The notes beneath the pieces were generated by a model. The model ran no database searches and had not been told where the DNA came from. It saw nothing but the letters and a program-made list of their open reading frames with translations. A stretch of DNA of 64,000 bases from Streptomyces violaceorubidus (lineage in GTDB: Bacteria; Actinomycetota; Actinomycetes; Streptomycetales; Streptomycetaceae): contig NZ_JODM01000005.1 in assembly GCF_000717995.1 (NCBI RefSeq), positions 261,770 to 325,769 on the forward strand, given 5' to 3'. Shown one piece after another: positions 47,119 through 55,162 of this stretch. The first letter of the stretch is position 1, and the number at the start of each line of letters is the position of its first letter. Made by a program: the position numbers and the translations under genes.

Positions 47119-47752
47119 GCGCCGCCGCCGCGCGGGCCAGCGCCTCGACGCGCCCCCAGTCCCGCCCCGCCACCGCGTCCTTGGGCAGCATCCAACTGCC
47201 CCCGACGCAGCCGACGTTGGGCAGCGCCAGATACTCCGGCGCCGAGTCCGGCCCGATGCCGCCGGTCGGGCAGAAGCGGGCCTGCGGCAGCGGCGCGGCG
47301 AGCGCCTTGAGATAGGCGGTGCCGCCCGCGGCCTCGGCCGGGAAGAACTTCATCTCCCGCACCCCGCGCTCCAGCAGCGCCACCACCTCCGACGTGGTCG
47401 ACACCCCCGGCAGGAACGGCACCCCGGACGCCCGCATCGCCTCCAGCAGCGCGTCCGTCCACCCCGGGCTGACCAGGAACCGCGCCCCGGCCGCCACGAC
47501 CTGTGCGACCTGCTCCGCCGTGATGACCGTGCCCGCGCCGACCACCGCGTCCGGCACCTCACCGGCGATGGCCCGGATCGCGTCGAGGGCGACCGGCGTC
47601 CGCAGCGTCACCTCGATCGCGGGCAGCCCCCCGGCGACGAGCGCCCTGGCGAGCGGCACGGCGTCGGCGAGGTCGTCGACGACCACGACGGGCACGACGG
47701 GCGCGAGATCCAGCACCGAGGCGGCGGGGGAGGAGGGCAGCGGAGAACTCAT
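47093..47752 (-). CDS. 2-keto-3-deoxy-6-phosphogluconate aldolase
   Basis: 219 aa from ATG 47752. TIM-barrel class I aldolase: [34 protein letters not shown] (catalytic Glu), [41 protein letters not shown] (Schiff-base Lys region FFPAEA), RFCPTGGIG. It cleaves KDPG to pyruvate and glyceraldehyde 3-phosphate in the Entner-Doudoroff/uronate route. No kinase or dehydratase gene beside it. A TGCAA/TTGCA operator-like array lies just upstream. Confidence 0.93.
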   Translation of the reverse strand: MSSPLPSSPAASVLDLAPVVPVVVVDDLADAVPLARALVAGGLPAIEVTLRTPVALDAIRAIAGEVPDAVVGAGTVITAEQVAQVVAAGARFLVSPGWTDALLEAMRASGVPFLPGVSTTSEVVALLERGVREMKFFPAEAAGGTAYLKALAAPLPQARFCPTGGIGPDSAPEYLALPNVGCVGGSWMLPKDAVAGRDWGRVEALARAAAALSAGGTSR

Positions 47753-47782
47753 GCCCTCATCGTGCCGCCGAAACGCACTCTC

Positions 47783-47808
47783 TGCAATCATCGTTGCAAG
47801 CAGTGCAA
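47783..47808 (-). promoter_or_regulatory. TGCAA/TTGCA inverted repeats upstream of the aldolase gene
   Basis: TGCAA (47783), TTGCA (47794) and TGCAA (47804) form two overlapping dyads, with 6- and 5-base centres, 31-56 bases upstream of the aldolase ATG. This is promoter position on the minus strand. Typical of a dimeric repressor binding twice; the regulator is not in the window. Confidence 0.5.
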
Positions 47809-47818
47809 TGGTTTTAAT

Positions 47819-47876
47819 GGCTGCAACGGCCGCAACGGCTGCAACGGCCGCAACGGCCGCAGCGGCTGCAATGGCC
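47819..47876. repeat. 9-bp tandem repeats (GCAACGGCC type)
   Basis: Six to seven copies of CTGCAACGG/CCGCAACGG run in register between the TGCAA dyads and the 3' end of the YaaA gene, ending in GCAATGG. The unit contains the TGCAA word of the neighbouring operator. Confidence 0.75.
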
Positions 47877-47899
47877 GGGAGGCCGGCGGCGGGAAGGGG

Positions 47900-48682
47900 T
47901 CAGTGGACCTCGTCCACGAGCACGTCCAGCGACCACGGCCGCCCGGCCTTCGCGGGTGCCTCCGCCTCCACCGCGTAGCCCAGGTCCCGCAGGGCCTCCA
48001 CCAGCTCCGCCGGTCCCGCGGGCGCGGTCCCGGACGCCAGCAGACTCCGTACGATCCGCCCCTTGGTCGCCTTGTTGAAGTGGCTGACCACCTTCCGGGT
48101 CGGCGCGTGCAGCACCCGCACGGTCGCCGTCCGCGAGGCGACCTCGCCCTTCGGCTTCCACGCCGCCGCGTACGCCGCCGAACGCAGGTCCAGCACCAGC
48201 CCGTTCCCGGCCGCCTCCGGCAGCACCTCGGCCATCGGCGCCCGCCAGTGCGCGCCCAGTGCCCCGAGGCCGGGCAGCCTCACGCCCATCGAGCACCGGT
48301 AGGAGGGGATCCGGTCGGTCACCCGCACGGCACCCCACAACCCCGAGAACACCAGCAGCGACCTGGCCGCCCGCCGCTTGGCGGCGGCGTCCAGCGAGGC
48401 CAGGTCCAGGGCGTCGTACAGCACACCGGTGTAGATCTCCCCGGCCGGACGCGCGCCCGCCGTCAGCAACTCCACGTTTTTGGCGACCTCGCCGCGCAGC
48501 CCCACGCTCAGTCCGAGCACCTCGCGCGCCTTCTCCTCGTCCCCGGCGCACAGCTCCACCAGCTCGCCGAGGACGGCCTCCCGGGCGGCGGTGAGCCCCG
48601 GCAGGGACAGCGACCCGGTCTTCAGCGGGGTGCCCCGGCCGGACGCGGCCTTCCCCTCGGACGGCGGCAGCAGGACAAGCAC
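47900..48682 (-). CDS. yaaA: Peroxide stress protein YaaA (DUF328)
   Basis: 260 aa from GTG 48682 (GAAGGAG 5 bases upstream). YaaA family markers: [15 protein letters not shown] at the N terminus, [41 protein letters not shown], and [19 protein letters not shown] with the HFNK-KG motif. In E. coli YaaA lowers intracellular iron during H2O2 stress and binds DNA. Monocistronic. Confidence 0.93.
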   Translation of the reverse strand: MLVLLPPSEGKAASGRGTPLKTGSLSLPGLTAAREAVLGELVELCAGDEEKAREVLGLSVGLRGEVAKNVELLTAGARPAGEIYTGVLYDALDLASLDAAAKRRAARSLLVFSGLWGAVRVTDRIPSYRCSMGVRLPGLGALGAHWRAPMAEVLPEAAGNGLVLDLRSAAYAAAWKPKGEVASRTATVRVLHAPTRKVVSHFNKATKGRIVRSLLASGTAPAGPAELVEALRDLGYAVEAEAPAKAGRPWSLDVLVDEVH

Positions 48683-48840
48683 ACGTACTCCTTCACTCGT
48701 GAGCCCCAGGCTCCCGATCAGGGTACGGCCTACCCCTCCCGTGCCTTCGTGCCCGCTCGTTCCCGTCGTGCCTGCTCGACGGTGACGGAGGTCCGGGACC
48801 CGACGGCGAGCTCCGGCCGGCAGGGGCGCGGACGGGTGGC

Positions 48841-49101
48841 TCAGGCGAGGGCGAGGAAGAGCTTCTCCAGCTTCCTGGTGTCGATGCTGTCGCGTCCCCC
48901 CTCGGCCAGGCACTGCTCCAGACCGGTGGCGACCAGGGCGTAACCGCCGCGGCTGATGGCCTTGTTGACCGCGGCCAGTTGAGTCAGGGCCTCCTCGCAC
49001 TCCGAGCCCTCTTCGAGCATGCGGATCACGGACGCCAGGTGCCCGTTGGCCCGCTTGAGGCGGGTGATCGTGGCTTTGATCTCGTCAGGCTCCAGCCGCA
49101 T
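48841..49101 (-). CDS. CsoR-family repressor lacking the His ligand (CstR-like)
   Basis: 86 aa, ATG inside the end of the DUF302 gene (17-base overlap). All-helical CsoR/RcnR fold: EIKATITRLKRANGHLASVIRMLEEG, then Cys35 in SECEEAL and Cys64 in LEQCLAEG. Spacing between the two Cys (29) equals that of CsoR and CstR. The residue four before the second Cys, His in copper sensors, is Gly60. Two-Cys, no-His members such as S. aureus CstR sense persulfides. Two C6G6-type operators lie upstream of the gene pair. Confidence 0.88.
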   Translation of the reverse strand: MRLEPDEIKATITRLKRANGHLASVIRMLEEGSECEEALTQLAAVNKAISRGGYALVATGLEQCLAEGGRDSIDTRKLEKLFLALA

Positions 49102-49513
49102 CGCGGGCCTCCGTGTCGTCGTCGGTCAGCTCGGCCATCATGCCGGTGAGGCGCTCACGGGCCTCTGCCGCCACCGCCTCGAGGGCGGGTGCGTCGCTGA
49201 GAGACCTCATGACGTCGGGATCCAGCACCTCGACCCGGGTCCGCGCCTCGCCCTCGGACGCCACGACGACGTTGCACGGCAGCAGCGCGGCGACCCTGGG
49301 GTCGGCCTCCAGGGCCTGGTGGGCGAGGTGCGGTCGACAGGCGCCCAGGATCACCTGCGGCGGCATCCGCACGCCCAGCTTGGTGTGAAGGGTGGCCTGA
49401 AGGTCGATTTCGGTGAGGACGCCGAACCCGGCGTCGCCCAGCAGTTCCCGCACGCGGGCGACGGTGGCGGCGTACGGCGCCGCGACCGTCGCGCTCATGG
49501 TGAAGTCGGTCAT
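49085..49513 (-). CDS. DUF302 family protein
   Basis: 142 aa from ATG 49513 (AAAGGAC 6 bases upstream). DUF302 core: ATVARVRELLGDAGFGVLTEIDLQATLHTKLGV, ILGACRPHLAHQALEADPRVAALLPCNVVV, then RVEVLDP. Two Cys (GAC-RP and LLPC) are conserved in family members, which are often linked to thiol, sulfur or metal stress. First gene of a two-gene unit with the CsoR-like repressor. Confidence 0.88.
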   Translation of the reverse strand: MTDFTMSATVAAPYAATVARVRELLGDAGFGVLTEIDLQATLHTKLGVRMPPQVILGACRPHLAHQALEADPRVAALLPCNVVVASEGEARTRVEVLDPDVMRSLSDAPALEAVAAEARERLTGMMAELTDDDTEARDAAGA

Positions 49514-49560
49514 CTTCGTCCTTTCTGCCAGTCGAACCGTCGGTGGCGCCTCCATCGTAC

Positions 49561-49611
49561 ATCCCCCCGGGGGGATATGTTAGGTTCCTTGGGACATCCC
49601 CCCTGGGGGAT
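49561..49611. promoter_or_regulatory. Pair of CsoR/CstR-type operators
   Basis: ATCCCCCCGGGGGGAT (49561-49576, perfect 16-bp palindrome) and ATCCCCCCTGGGGGAT (49596-49611) lie 19 bases apart in the 117-base gap between the divergent DUF302-repressor pair and the MMPL-small protein pair. The A/T-C-run-G-run-A/T form is the known operator type of this regulator family. Centres are 35 bp apart, allowing one site per promoter. Confidence 0.85.
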
Positions 49612-49630
49612 AAGTGAGAGGAGGCGTCCG

Positions 49631-51814
49631 ATGGCGCAGGCGACGTACGAGAACGGGCCGGTTGCGCCCCCGTCGGCAGAGGCGGCGCGGGAGGTGCGGG
49701 AGGTGCGCCCCGGCCCGCTGGGGCGGCTGGGCATCTGGGTCGCCGACCGCGGCCGACTGGTGACGGTGGCGTGGATGGTGCTCGTCATCGGCCTGGGGAT
49801 CTTCGCGCCGTCGGTGGAGAAGAGCCTGTCCGGTGCGGGCTGGCAGGCGGACGGTTCGCAGTCGGTCGCGGCGCGCCGGCTTGCGCAGGAGCATTTCGCC
49901 GGCAACGCCAGCCACGCGATCCAGGTCGTCGTACGCAGTGACGACGGACCGGTCACCCAGGGCGCGGGCCGCGGTGTGCTGGCCGACGTCACCCGGATAC
50001 TCAAGGACGAGCCGCGCCTGGCCGAGGTGGTCGCGCCCACGCCGGGGGCGACCCTGTCCCAGGACGGCCGCACCGCGGTGGTGCTCGCCGGGGCCGGTGT
50101 CGACACCAACGAGATGGTCAGGGTCGCCACCGACCTCAAGGGCGAGCTGGAGGGCCTGTCCACCGACACGGTCCAGGTGAACCCGACCGGTTCCTCGCTG
50201 CTGTGGTCGGACTTCAACGAGGCCAACCTGAAAGCGATGATGACCTCGGAGCTGGTCTCCTGGCCGGTCACCCTCGCCATCCTCGTCCTCGCCTTCGGCG
50301 CCCTGGTCGCCGCCGGACTTCCGCTGATCCTCACCCTCGCCGGCCTGGTGGCCTCCGCGGGCTCCCTGGTACTGATCAACCACTTCGTGCCGGTGTCCAT
50401 CTGGGCGATGAACTTCGCGATGATGTTCGCCCTCGCCCTCGGCATCGACTACGCCCTCTTCCTCGTCGTGCGCTACCGCGCCGCGCGGATGGGCGAAGGC
50501 CGCAGCGCACGCGAGGCGATCGCCTCGACCATGGACACCGCCGGCAAGGCCGTGCTGCTCTCCGGCGGCACGGTGCTGGTCTCGCTGTCCGCGGTGATGC
50601 TGGTGCCGTCGCCGTCCTTCAGGTCGATGGCGGGCGGCATCATGCTCTCGGTCCTCTTCGTGCTCGCCGCCACCCTCACGCTGCTGCCGCTGGTGCTGGT
50701 CAAGCTCGACCAGAAGATCAACCGGTTCGCGCTGCCCTGGGCCAGGACCAGCCAACACCGCTCGCCGCTGTTCGAGCGCTGGGGAGCGCATCTGTGGCGC
50801 CGCCCCGTCGCGTGGGGCGTGGGCGCCCTGGTGGTCCTGGTCGCGCTCGCCGCGCCGCTCGCCGGCCTGCGCACGGCGATGCCCTCGATCAAGGTGCTGC
50901 CCGACAGCGCCAGCGCGCGGATCGGATACGACCAGGTGCAGGAGGCCTTCGGCCCCGGTGCCCCCGGCGCGCTCCAGATCGTCGTCGACGAGAAGGACGG
51001 CACCGCCGCGGCCCGGGTACTGCGGGACGATCACGGCATCGCCGCCGTCATGCCCGCGGCCCCCGCGGCCGACGGCAGCCACTACCGGATGATCCAGGCC
51101 GTGCCCGCGGTCGATCCCTCGGACGCCCGCCTGCCGGACACGGTCGAACGGCTCCGTGCCGAGCTGCCCGCATCCGCGCTGGTCGGCGGCGCCGCGGTGG
51201 AGAACATCGACCTGAAGAACCAACTCGACGAGTCGACCCCGCTGGTGATCGGTGTCGTCCTGGTCCTGGGCTTCCTGCTCCTGCTCGTCGCCCTGCAAGC
51301 CCCCTTGATCTCGCTGCTCGGCACCCTCGCCAGCCTGCTGTCGACCGCCGCCGCCTTCGGAGTCGCCCGGCTGATCTTCCAGGACGGCCACGGCTCCGGC
51401 CTGTTCGGCTTCGAGCACCAGGGCTTCCTCGACGCCTGGGCACCGGTCTTCTTCTTCGCGATGATCTTCGCCATCGCGATGGACTACACCGTGTTCCTGC
51501 TCGCCTCCGCCAAGGAGCACTGGGAGAAGACGGGCGACGCCCGAGCGGCCATGGTCGGCGCCGTCGCCGACTCCGGCCGGGTCATCTTCGCCGCCGGCGG
51601 CGTCATGGTGGCGGTCTTCTTCACCTTCGCCCTGTCCGGACCGCTCCCGCCCAAGGAGATGGGCATCATCCTCGGCGTGGCCGTACTCCTCGACGCCTTC
51701 CTGATCCGGCTCGTACTGCTGCCGGTCATGCTCCGCCTCACCGGCCGCGCCGCCTGGGCCACCCCCGGATGGCTGCGACGCGTCCTGCCCACCATCACCT
51801 TCTCCCACGGCTGA
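49631..51814 (+). CDS. MMPL/RND-family exporter
   Basis: 727 aa, ATG with GAGAGGAGG 6 bases upstream (strong). Two repeats of one helix, a large periplasmic-type loop and five helices. The first repeat has SELVSWPVTLAILVLAFGALVAAGLPLILT and MFALALGIDYALFLVVRYR (MMPL GxDY motif). The second has IFAIAMDYTVFLLASAKEHW. Family members export lipids, siderophores or other hydrophobic compounds. Regulated from the twin operators; probably cotranscribed with the 55-aa Cys protein 14 bases downstream. Confidence 0.92.
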   Translation: MAQATYENGPVAPPSAEAAREVREVRPGPLGRLGIWVADRGRLVTVAWMVLVIGLGIFAPSVEKSLSGAGWQADGSQSVAARRLAQEHFAGNASHAIQVVVRSDDGPVTQGAGRGVLADVTRILKDEPRLAEVVAPTPGATLSQDGRTAVVLAGAGVDTNEMVRVATDLKGELEGLSTDTVQVNPTGSSLLWSDFNEANLKAMMTSELVSWPVTLAILVLAFGALVAAGLPLILTLAGLVASAGSLVLINHFVPVSIWAMNFAMMFALALGIDYALFLVVRYRAARMGEGRSAREAIASTMDTAGKAVLLSGGTVLVSLSAVMLVPSPSFRSMAGGIMLSVLFVLAATLTLLPLVLVKLDQKINRFALPWARTSQHRSPLFERWGAHLWRRPVAWGVGALVVLVALAAPLAGLRTAMPSIKVLPDSASARIGYDQVQEAFGPGAPGALQIVVDEKDGTAAARVLRDDHGIAAVMPAAPAADGSHYRMIQAVPAVDPSDARLPDTVERLRAELPASALVGGAAVENIDLKNQLDESTPLVIGVVLVLGFLLLLVALQAPLISLLGTLASLLSTAAAFGVARLIFQDGHGSGLFGFEHQGFLDAWAPVFFFAMIFAIAMDYTVFLLASAKEHWEKTGDARAAMVGAVADSGRVIFAAGGVMVAVFFTFALSGPLPPKEMGIILGVAVLLDAFLIRLVLLPVMLRLTGRAAWATPGWLRRVLPTITFSHG

Positions 51815-51828
51815 AAGGAACCCCCGCC

Positions 51829-51996
51829 ATGTGCCGTCCCGTCCGCTGCAAGACCTGCGACAAGACCACCTGGGCCGGCTGCGGCCAACACATCGCCGCC
51901 GTCAAGAACTCGGTACCCGCCGACCGCTGGTGCCCCGGCCACCCGCACGACACCAACACCGGCAAGAGCTGGCTGAGCCGACTCCTCGGCCGGTAG
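51829..51996 (+). CDS. Small Cys/His-rich protein (55 aa)
   Basis: ATG 51829 with GAAAGGAA upstream, stop TAG 51994. Sequence starts MCRPVRCKTCDKTTWAGCGQ and ends with WCPGHPHDTNTGKSW. Cys at 2, 7, 10, 18, 35 and His at 21, 38, 40 suggest a zinc or other metal knuckle. I recall short actinobacterial proteins beginning MCRP-x-CxxC-KTTWxGCGxH, so it is likely conserved. Last gene of the MMPL unit. Confidence 0.8.
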   Translation: MCRPVRCKTCDKTTWAGCGQHIAAVKNSVPADRWCPGHPHDTNTGKSWLSRLLGR

Positions 51997-52379
51997 GCCG
52001 CGGCGTCGGGCGAGCCTAACCGGCTTCTGCCCGGCCGCCGCCGCCCCGCGTGGACTCGCCGCGCGCCGCTCGCGCCCACCGCCGATCCGCTTCGCGACCG
52101 GATCGGCAAGGCTGTTGAGCGGGGCGCCGCCCTGGATGCGCCGTCCGAGGGCGTCACCCCGGTGCCGGAGGTGGCGCCCCCGCCCCCGCCCCCTTCTCCT
52201 TCGACCTGACACCAGGGGCTTCCTCTGATCCCGTAGGGGCAGGGGGTGGTGGCGGTGGACGCACGCGGTGAGCAGGCACGCTGGACGAGGGCACGGCTGG
52301 GGGCGGCCGGTCCGCCCCTCGACCTCCTCACCGCCCTCCCCCACCCTCGGCTCCGCTCGCGCGGGAGGTGCCCCCACCG
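51997..52379. other. Intergenic debris with a mobile-type stem-loop repeat
   Basis: No intact gene. A frame at about 52078-52210 (PTADPLRDRIGKAVERGAAL then a Pro-rich end) looks like the C terminus of a lost gene. At 52335-52368 a CCTCCC...GGGAGG stem with the inner CCACCCTCGGCTCCGCTCGC is one of the dispersed GC-rich stem-loop repeats commonly seen between Streptomyces genes. Confidence 0.45.
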
Positions 52380-52620
52380 GCCGGCACGTCTACGCCCCGC
52401 ACGCCAAACTCCTTCGGGCCTTCCGTCGTACGGCGACGGGGGATGCCGCCGTACGCCTGGCTCGCCCAGCACCGGGTGGCCAGGGCGCGCGGACTCCTGG
52501 AAGCGGGCCTGCGCCCCGCCGAGGTGTCGGCGCTGGTGGGCTTCGCCGACCAGGCACACCTCACGCGCTGGTTCCGGTGGGTGCTCGGTGTGACCCCGGC
52601 GGTGCACCGCAACAGCGTTC
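52380..52620 (+). pseudogene. AraC-family regulator remnant (C-terminal HTH)
   Basis: One frame reads MPPYAWLAQHRVARARGLLE, then AGLRPAEVSALVGFADQAHL and TRWFRWVLGVTP, an unmistakable AraC double helix-turn-helix end. The preceding part (KLLRAFRR) is in another frame, so there is a frameshift at about 52435. The N-terminal domain is gone. It runs without a stop into the next remnant. Confidence 0.75.
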
Positions 52621-52875
52621 AGGACCGCACCCTCTGCCTCACCCTGGCCGGCCTCGGCCTCGTCCGCACCGCGATCGCCTTCGTGGCCTTCCTGGAACTG
52701 ATCAAGGAGATCGGCCCGACCCGGGCCGGCGTCATCACCTACGTCACCCCGGCCGTCGCCGTCGCTGCGGGCGCCCCCTTCCCAAACGAGGACCTACCCT
52801 CGGCATCGGCGTCGCCTTCACCCTGATCCTGGCCGGCTCGGTCCTCGCAAGGGCCGCCGCCGGTCCGCGGCGGGA
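52621..52875 (+). pseudogene. EamA/DMT transporter remnant
   Basis: Continues in frame from the AraC remnant: GLVRTAIAFVAFLELIKEIG then PTRAGVITYVTPAVAVAAG are the last EamA helices. A one-base loss near 52796 moves the end (LGIGVAFTLILAGSVLA) to another frame. Only the C-terminal third of the gene remains. Confidence 0.7.
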
Positions 52876-52898
52876 GGTCCGCCGGGTACGATGGTCGA

Positions 52899-53312
52899 CA
52901 CGGCAGACGAGCCGGGCGGGCGGCCGCGTGGAGTCCCTCACGGGACTTCCCGAGGAACGTCCGGGCTCCACAGGGCAGGGTGATGGCTAACGGCCACCCG
53001 GGGTGACCCGCGGGACAGTGCCACAGAAAGCAGACCGCCCGGGACCTCGGTCCCGGGTAAGGGTGAAACGGTGGTGTAAGAGACCACCAGTGCCCAGGGC
53101 GACCTGGGCAGCTAGGTAAACCCCACCCGGAGCAAGGTCAAGAGGGGGCACTCCGGTGCCCCTGCGCGGACGTTCGAGGGCTGCCCGCCCGAGTCCGCGG
53201 GTAGACCGCTGGAGGCCGGTGGCAACGCCGGCCCTAGATGGATGGCCGTCGCCGACGGGACCGCGAGGCCCCGTCGGAACAGAACCCGGCGTACAGCCCG
53301 ACTCGTCTGCCG
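52899..53312 (+). ncRNA. rnpB: RNase P RNA, class A
   Basis: About 414 bases. Conserved blocks in order: GAGGAACGTCCGGGCTCCAC with GGGCAGGGTGATGGCTAACGG, CAGTGCCACAGAAAGCAGACC, GTAAGGGTGAAACGGTGGTG, TAAGAGACCACCAG, AGCTAGGTAAACCCC, GAGCAAGGTCAAGAGG, GAGGGCTGCCCG, TAGATGGATGGCCGTC and ACAGAACCCGGCGTACAG. The ends pair: GGCAGACGAG (52902) with CTCGTCTGCC (53302-53311). A TACGAT -10 box at 52887-52892 places the start near 52899. It is the catalytic RNA for tRNA 5' maturation. Its last 28 bases lie in the 30-bp repeat that bounds the adjacent island. Confidence 0.97.
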
Positions 53313-53314
53313 CC
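53285..53314 (+). repeat. Left copy of the 30-bp direct repeat (putative att site)
   Basis: Thirty bases at the 3' end of rnpB, CCCGGCGTACAG...GTCTGCCGCC, are repeated exactly at 60937-60966 in the same orientation. The copy here completes a functional rnpB end. This is the arrangement left when an element integrates in the 3' end of an RNA gene and restores it. Confidence 0.9.
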
Positions 53315-53320
53315 AAGGGC

Positions 53321-53364
53321 ACCTGGCCAAGGAACGTACTGGTCAGAGGCCTTTTTTGCCAGGT
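53321..53364 (+). terminator. Probable rnpB terminator brought by the island
   Basis: ACCTGGC (53321-53327) and GCCAGGT (53358-53364) are inverted repeats enclosing GAGGCCTTTTTT (T run 53352-53357). It lies just past the rnpB end and right of the att repeat, i.e. in island DNA. Confidence 0.45.
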
Positions 53365-53771
53365 CAGGAGCTTGATCGAACCCCGGTCCGTACCGGTTCA
53401 AGCCGGACCTCACGGTTTCGAACGTAGCCACCCACGCGGCCCCTGTGGGCACTCGCCCTGATCACTGGGCTGCGGTGATTCTCTGTGCACTGCTGCCCGG
53501 CTTGCCCGAATGCAAGGCACCTTCCATCAGCGGACGACTGCAATTTCTAGGGTAGGCCGTTTTACGCGGGGCGGGGGACAACGCCCTGCACGCACCGGGG
53601 CGTCAGGTAATCGGTGGGTCCGTAGACTTGGTTTTTCAGGACCTGGGAGTAGGCGTTGGGGAGTTGGTGGGGCAGTGAGACCTGGGGACGGTGAAAGCCG
53701 GTGGTGGAGCTGGCGCGCTACCATCCCTCTGAGTCTGGCTCGGTGTGGTGGCAGGCGGTTCGGGGGAGTGG
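53365..53771. other. Leader of the island without a recognisable gene
   Basis: About 400 bases between the terminator and the first island gene. It contains AT-richer patches (CAATTTCTAGGGTAGGCCGTTTTACG, in two parts, at about 53542-53568; GGTTTTTCAGG at 53631) and no frame with coding character. Probably holds the promoter of the 450-aa gene and possibly the lost integration module. Confidence 0.35.
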
Positions 53772-55124
53772 ATGACATTCGCACAACCAAGGCGGGCAGA
53801 GTTACTGTCTCCGGCACGATCGCCGCGGCTGGCGGTCCTCACCCCCGCCACAGGCTTGCTCAGTCTCCTGGATCGGGACCCCACCGGGGAGAGGTCCTAC
53901 TCTCAGACCTGTCGTGACTGGCCCGAAGTCAAGTCGCATCTAGCGATCCTGCTCGCTCCTCCCGACCAGCAGAGCGATGAACCTGGCCACGAGGACAGGC
54001 AGCGGATCTGGGGACTGGGCATAGTCCGTCCCGCTCACGAGACCGACTTGGACCGAAAGGTCTTCGTCACTCATGCTCGAAGGTTGCGGAAGCCGGTTCC
54101 TGTCTCAGAGCTCTGGTCCGCCACTGGAGTGGGAGATGACTCACTCTCCGTATCGTTACCGGAAAGCGGCCCTGTCACGGTCGGCGCGGACGTCGTGTTC
54201 GCCGGTCTCCAGCGGATCTCCGCTGCCTTAGCAGAGGAAGTCCAGAGGCTGATGCCTCTGCTCGACGATGGCGAAGGCTCGACGGACCAGGAGCTTCGCT
54301 GGCGCGATGAGCGCGATGCGTTGCTGCTCTTCGCCAAGATTGCCGGGTTGACTGCGAAGGATTTCACACGGGCACACGGCTGGGACAGGACAGCCGCCGA
54401 GGAGAGCTACATCAGCGGGCTCAACGGGGTTGCGGTGCAGCCGACGTTCGACGACAAGCGCGAACGGGTAGCGGAGCGGCTCAGAGGTATCGGAGTCGCC
54501 GTCGTGAAGGCGTTCGCGAGCCGCGACAATCGCCGAAGTTATGACCTGGAAGCCACGTCGATCATCGATCCGCGGGTGGTCGGCGGCGCTGAGGGCTCCC
54601 TCGACGCCTTCTACTACCACTACGACACCGGAACGCTTGTCGTGTTGCGCTACTTGAGTCCCGGGCCGAACGGGATCTTCTCGCCCGCCGCTCGGCGCAG
54701 CCTGCACGAACTCCACAGCCGAGTCCACAGGCCGGAACAAGGTACACGGCACAGGACCGACGATTACAGCTTGCTGGAGGATCCCCTCTTTCTCCGCATT
54801 CATGACCAGGTGCCTTTCACCTCTGCCCTGCACCGGACGAGTTCCGGCGCGATATACCCCTACGGCCAGTTCGCGGCGGCGATCCCGGTCGCGGCGGAGA
54901 CCGGTCTCCCCGGTCCTTCCGCGGATGTGCTCACCCGCCACCTGGTACCGACCGACTTTGCAAGCTTGGTCCGCGACGGTTGGTTCGGCGCTCGTGGCGT
55001 GCCCTTGGAGGCCGCCTCGGACTGGGTGAAGGCCTCTGTCGAAGCGGTCGGCGCCGTGTTGGTGGTTGTCGACTTCAACGGGCGGGCGCGTGGCAACGGT
55101 TCAGGGCTCGGCATAGGGTCTTAG
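53772..55124 (+). CDS. Unrecognised protein coupled to AIPR
   Basis: 450 aa from ATG 53772 (GGGGAG 4 bases upstream; GTG 53745 possible). No family recognised. N-terminal third: PRLAVLTPATGLLSLLDRDP and IWGLGIVRPAHETDLDRKVF, beta-rich. Middle: a helical, charged segment (EEVQRLMPLLDDGEGSTDQE, DERDALLLFAKIAGLTAKDF) ending in an HGWDRTAAEESYISGLNG block. C-terminal half: alternating beta strands (FYYHYDTGTLVVLRYLSPGP, GAVLVVVDFNGRARGNG). No membrane helix or Cys cluster. It ends 38 bases before the AIPR gene, with no terminator between, so the two probably work together. Confidence 0.8.
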   Translation: MTFAQPRRAELLSPARSPRLAVLTPATGLLSLLDRDPTGERSYSQTCRDWPEVKSHLAILLAPPDQQSDEPGHEDRQRIWGLGIVRPAHETDLDRKVFVTHARRLRKPVPVSELWSATGVGDDSLSVSLPESGPVTVGADVVFAGLQRISAALAEEVQRLMPLLDDGEGSTDQELRWRDERDALLLFAKIAGLTAKDFTRAHGWDRTAAEESYISGLNGVAVQPTFDDKRERVAERLRGIGVAVVKAFASRDNRRSYDLEATSIIDPRVVGGAEGSLDAFYYHYDTGTLVVLRYLSPGPNGIFSPAARRSLHELHSRVHRPEQGTRHRTDDYSLLEDPLFLRIHDQVPFTSALHRTSSGAIYPYGQFAAAIPVAAETGLPGPSADVLTRHLVPTDFASLVRDGWFGARGVPLEAASDWVKASVEAVGAVLVVVDFNGRARGNGSGLGIGS

Positions 55125-55162
55125 GCCATCACAAGACACAATCAGTGGGAGAGCGGCTATCC

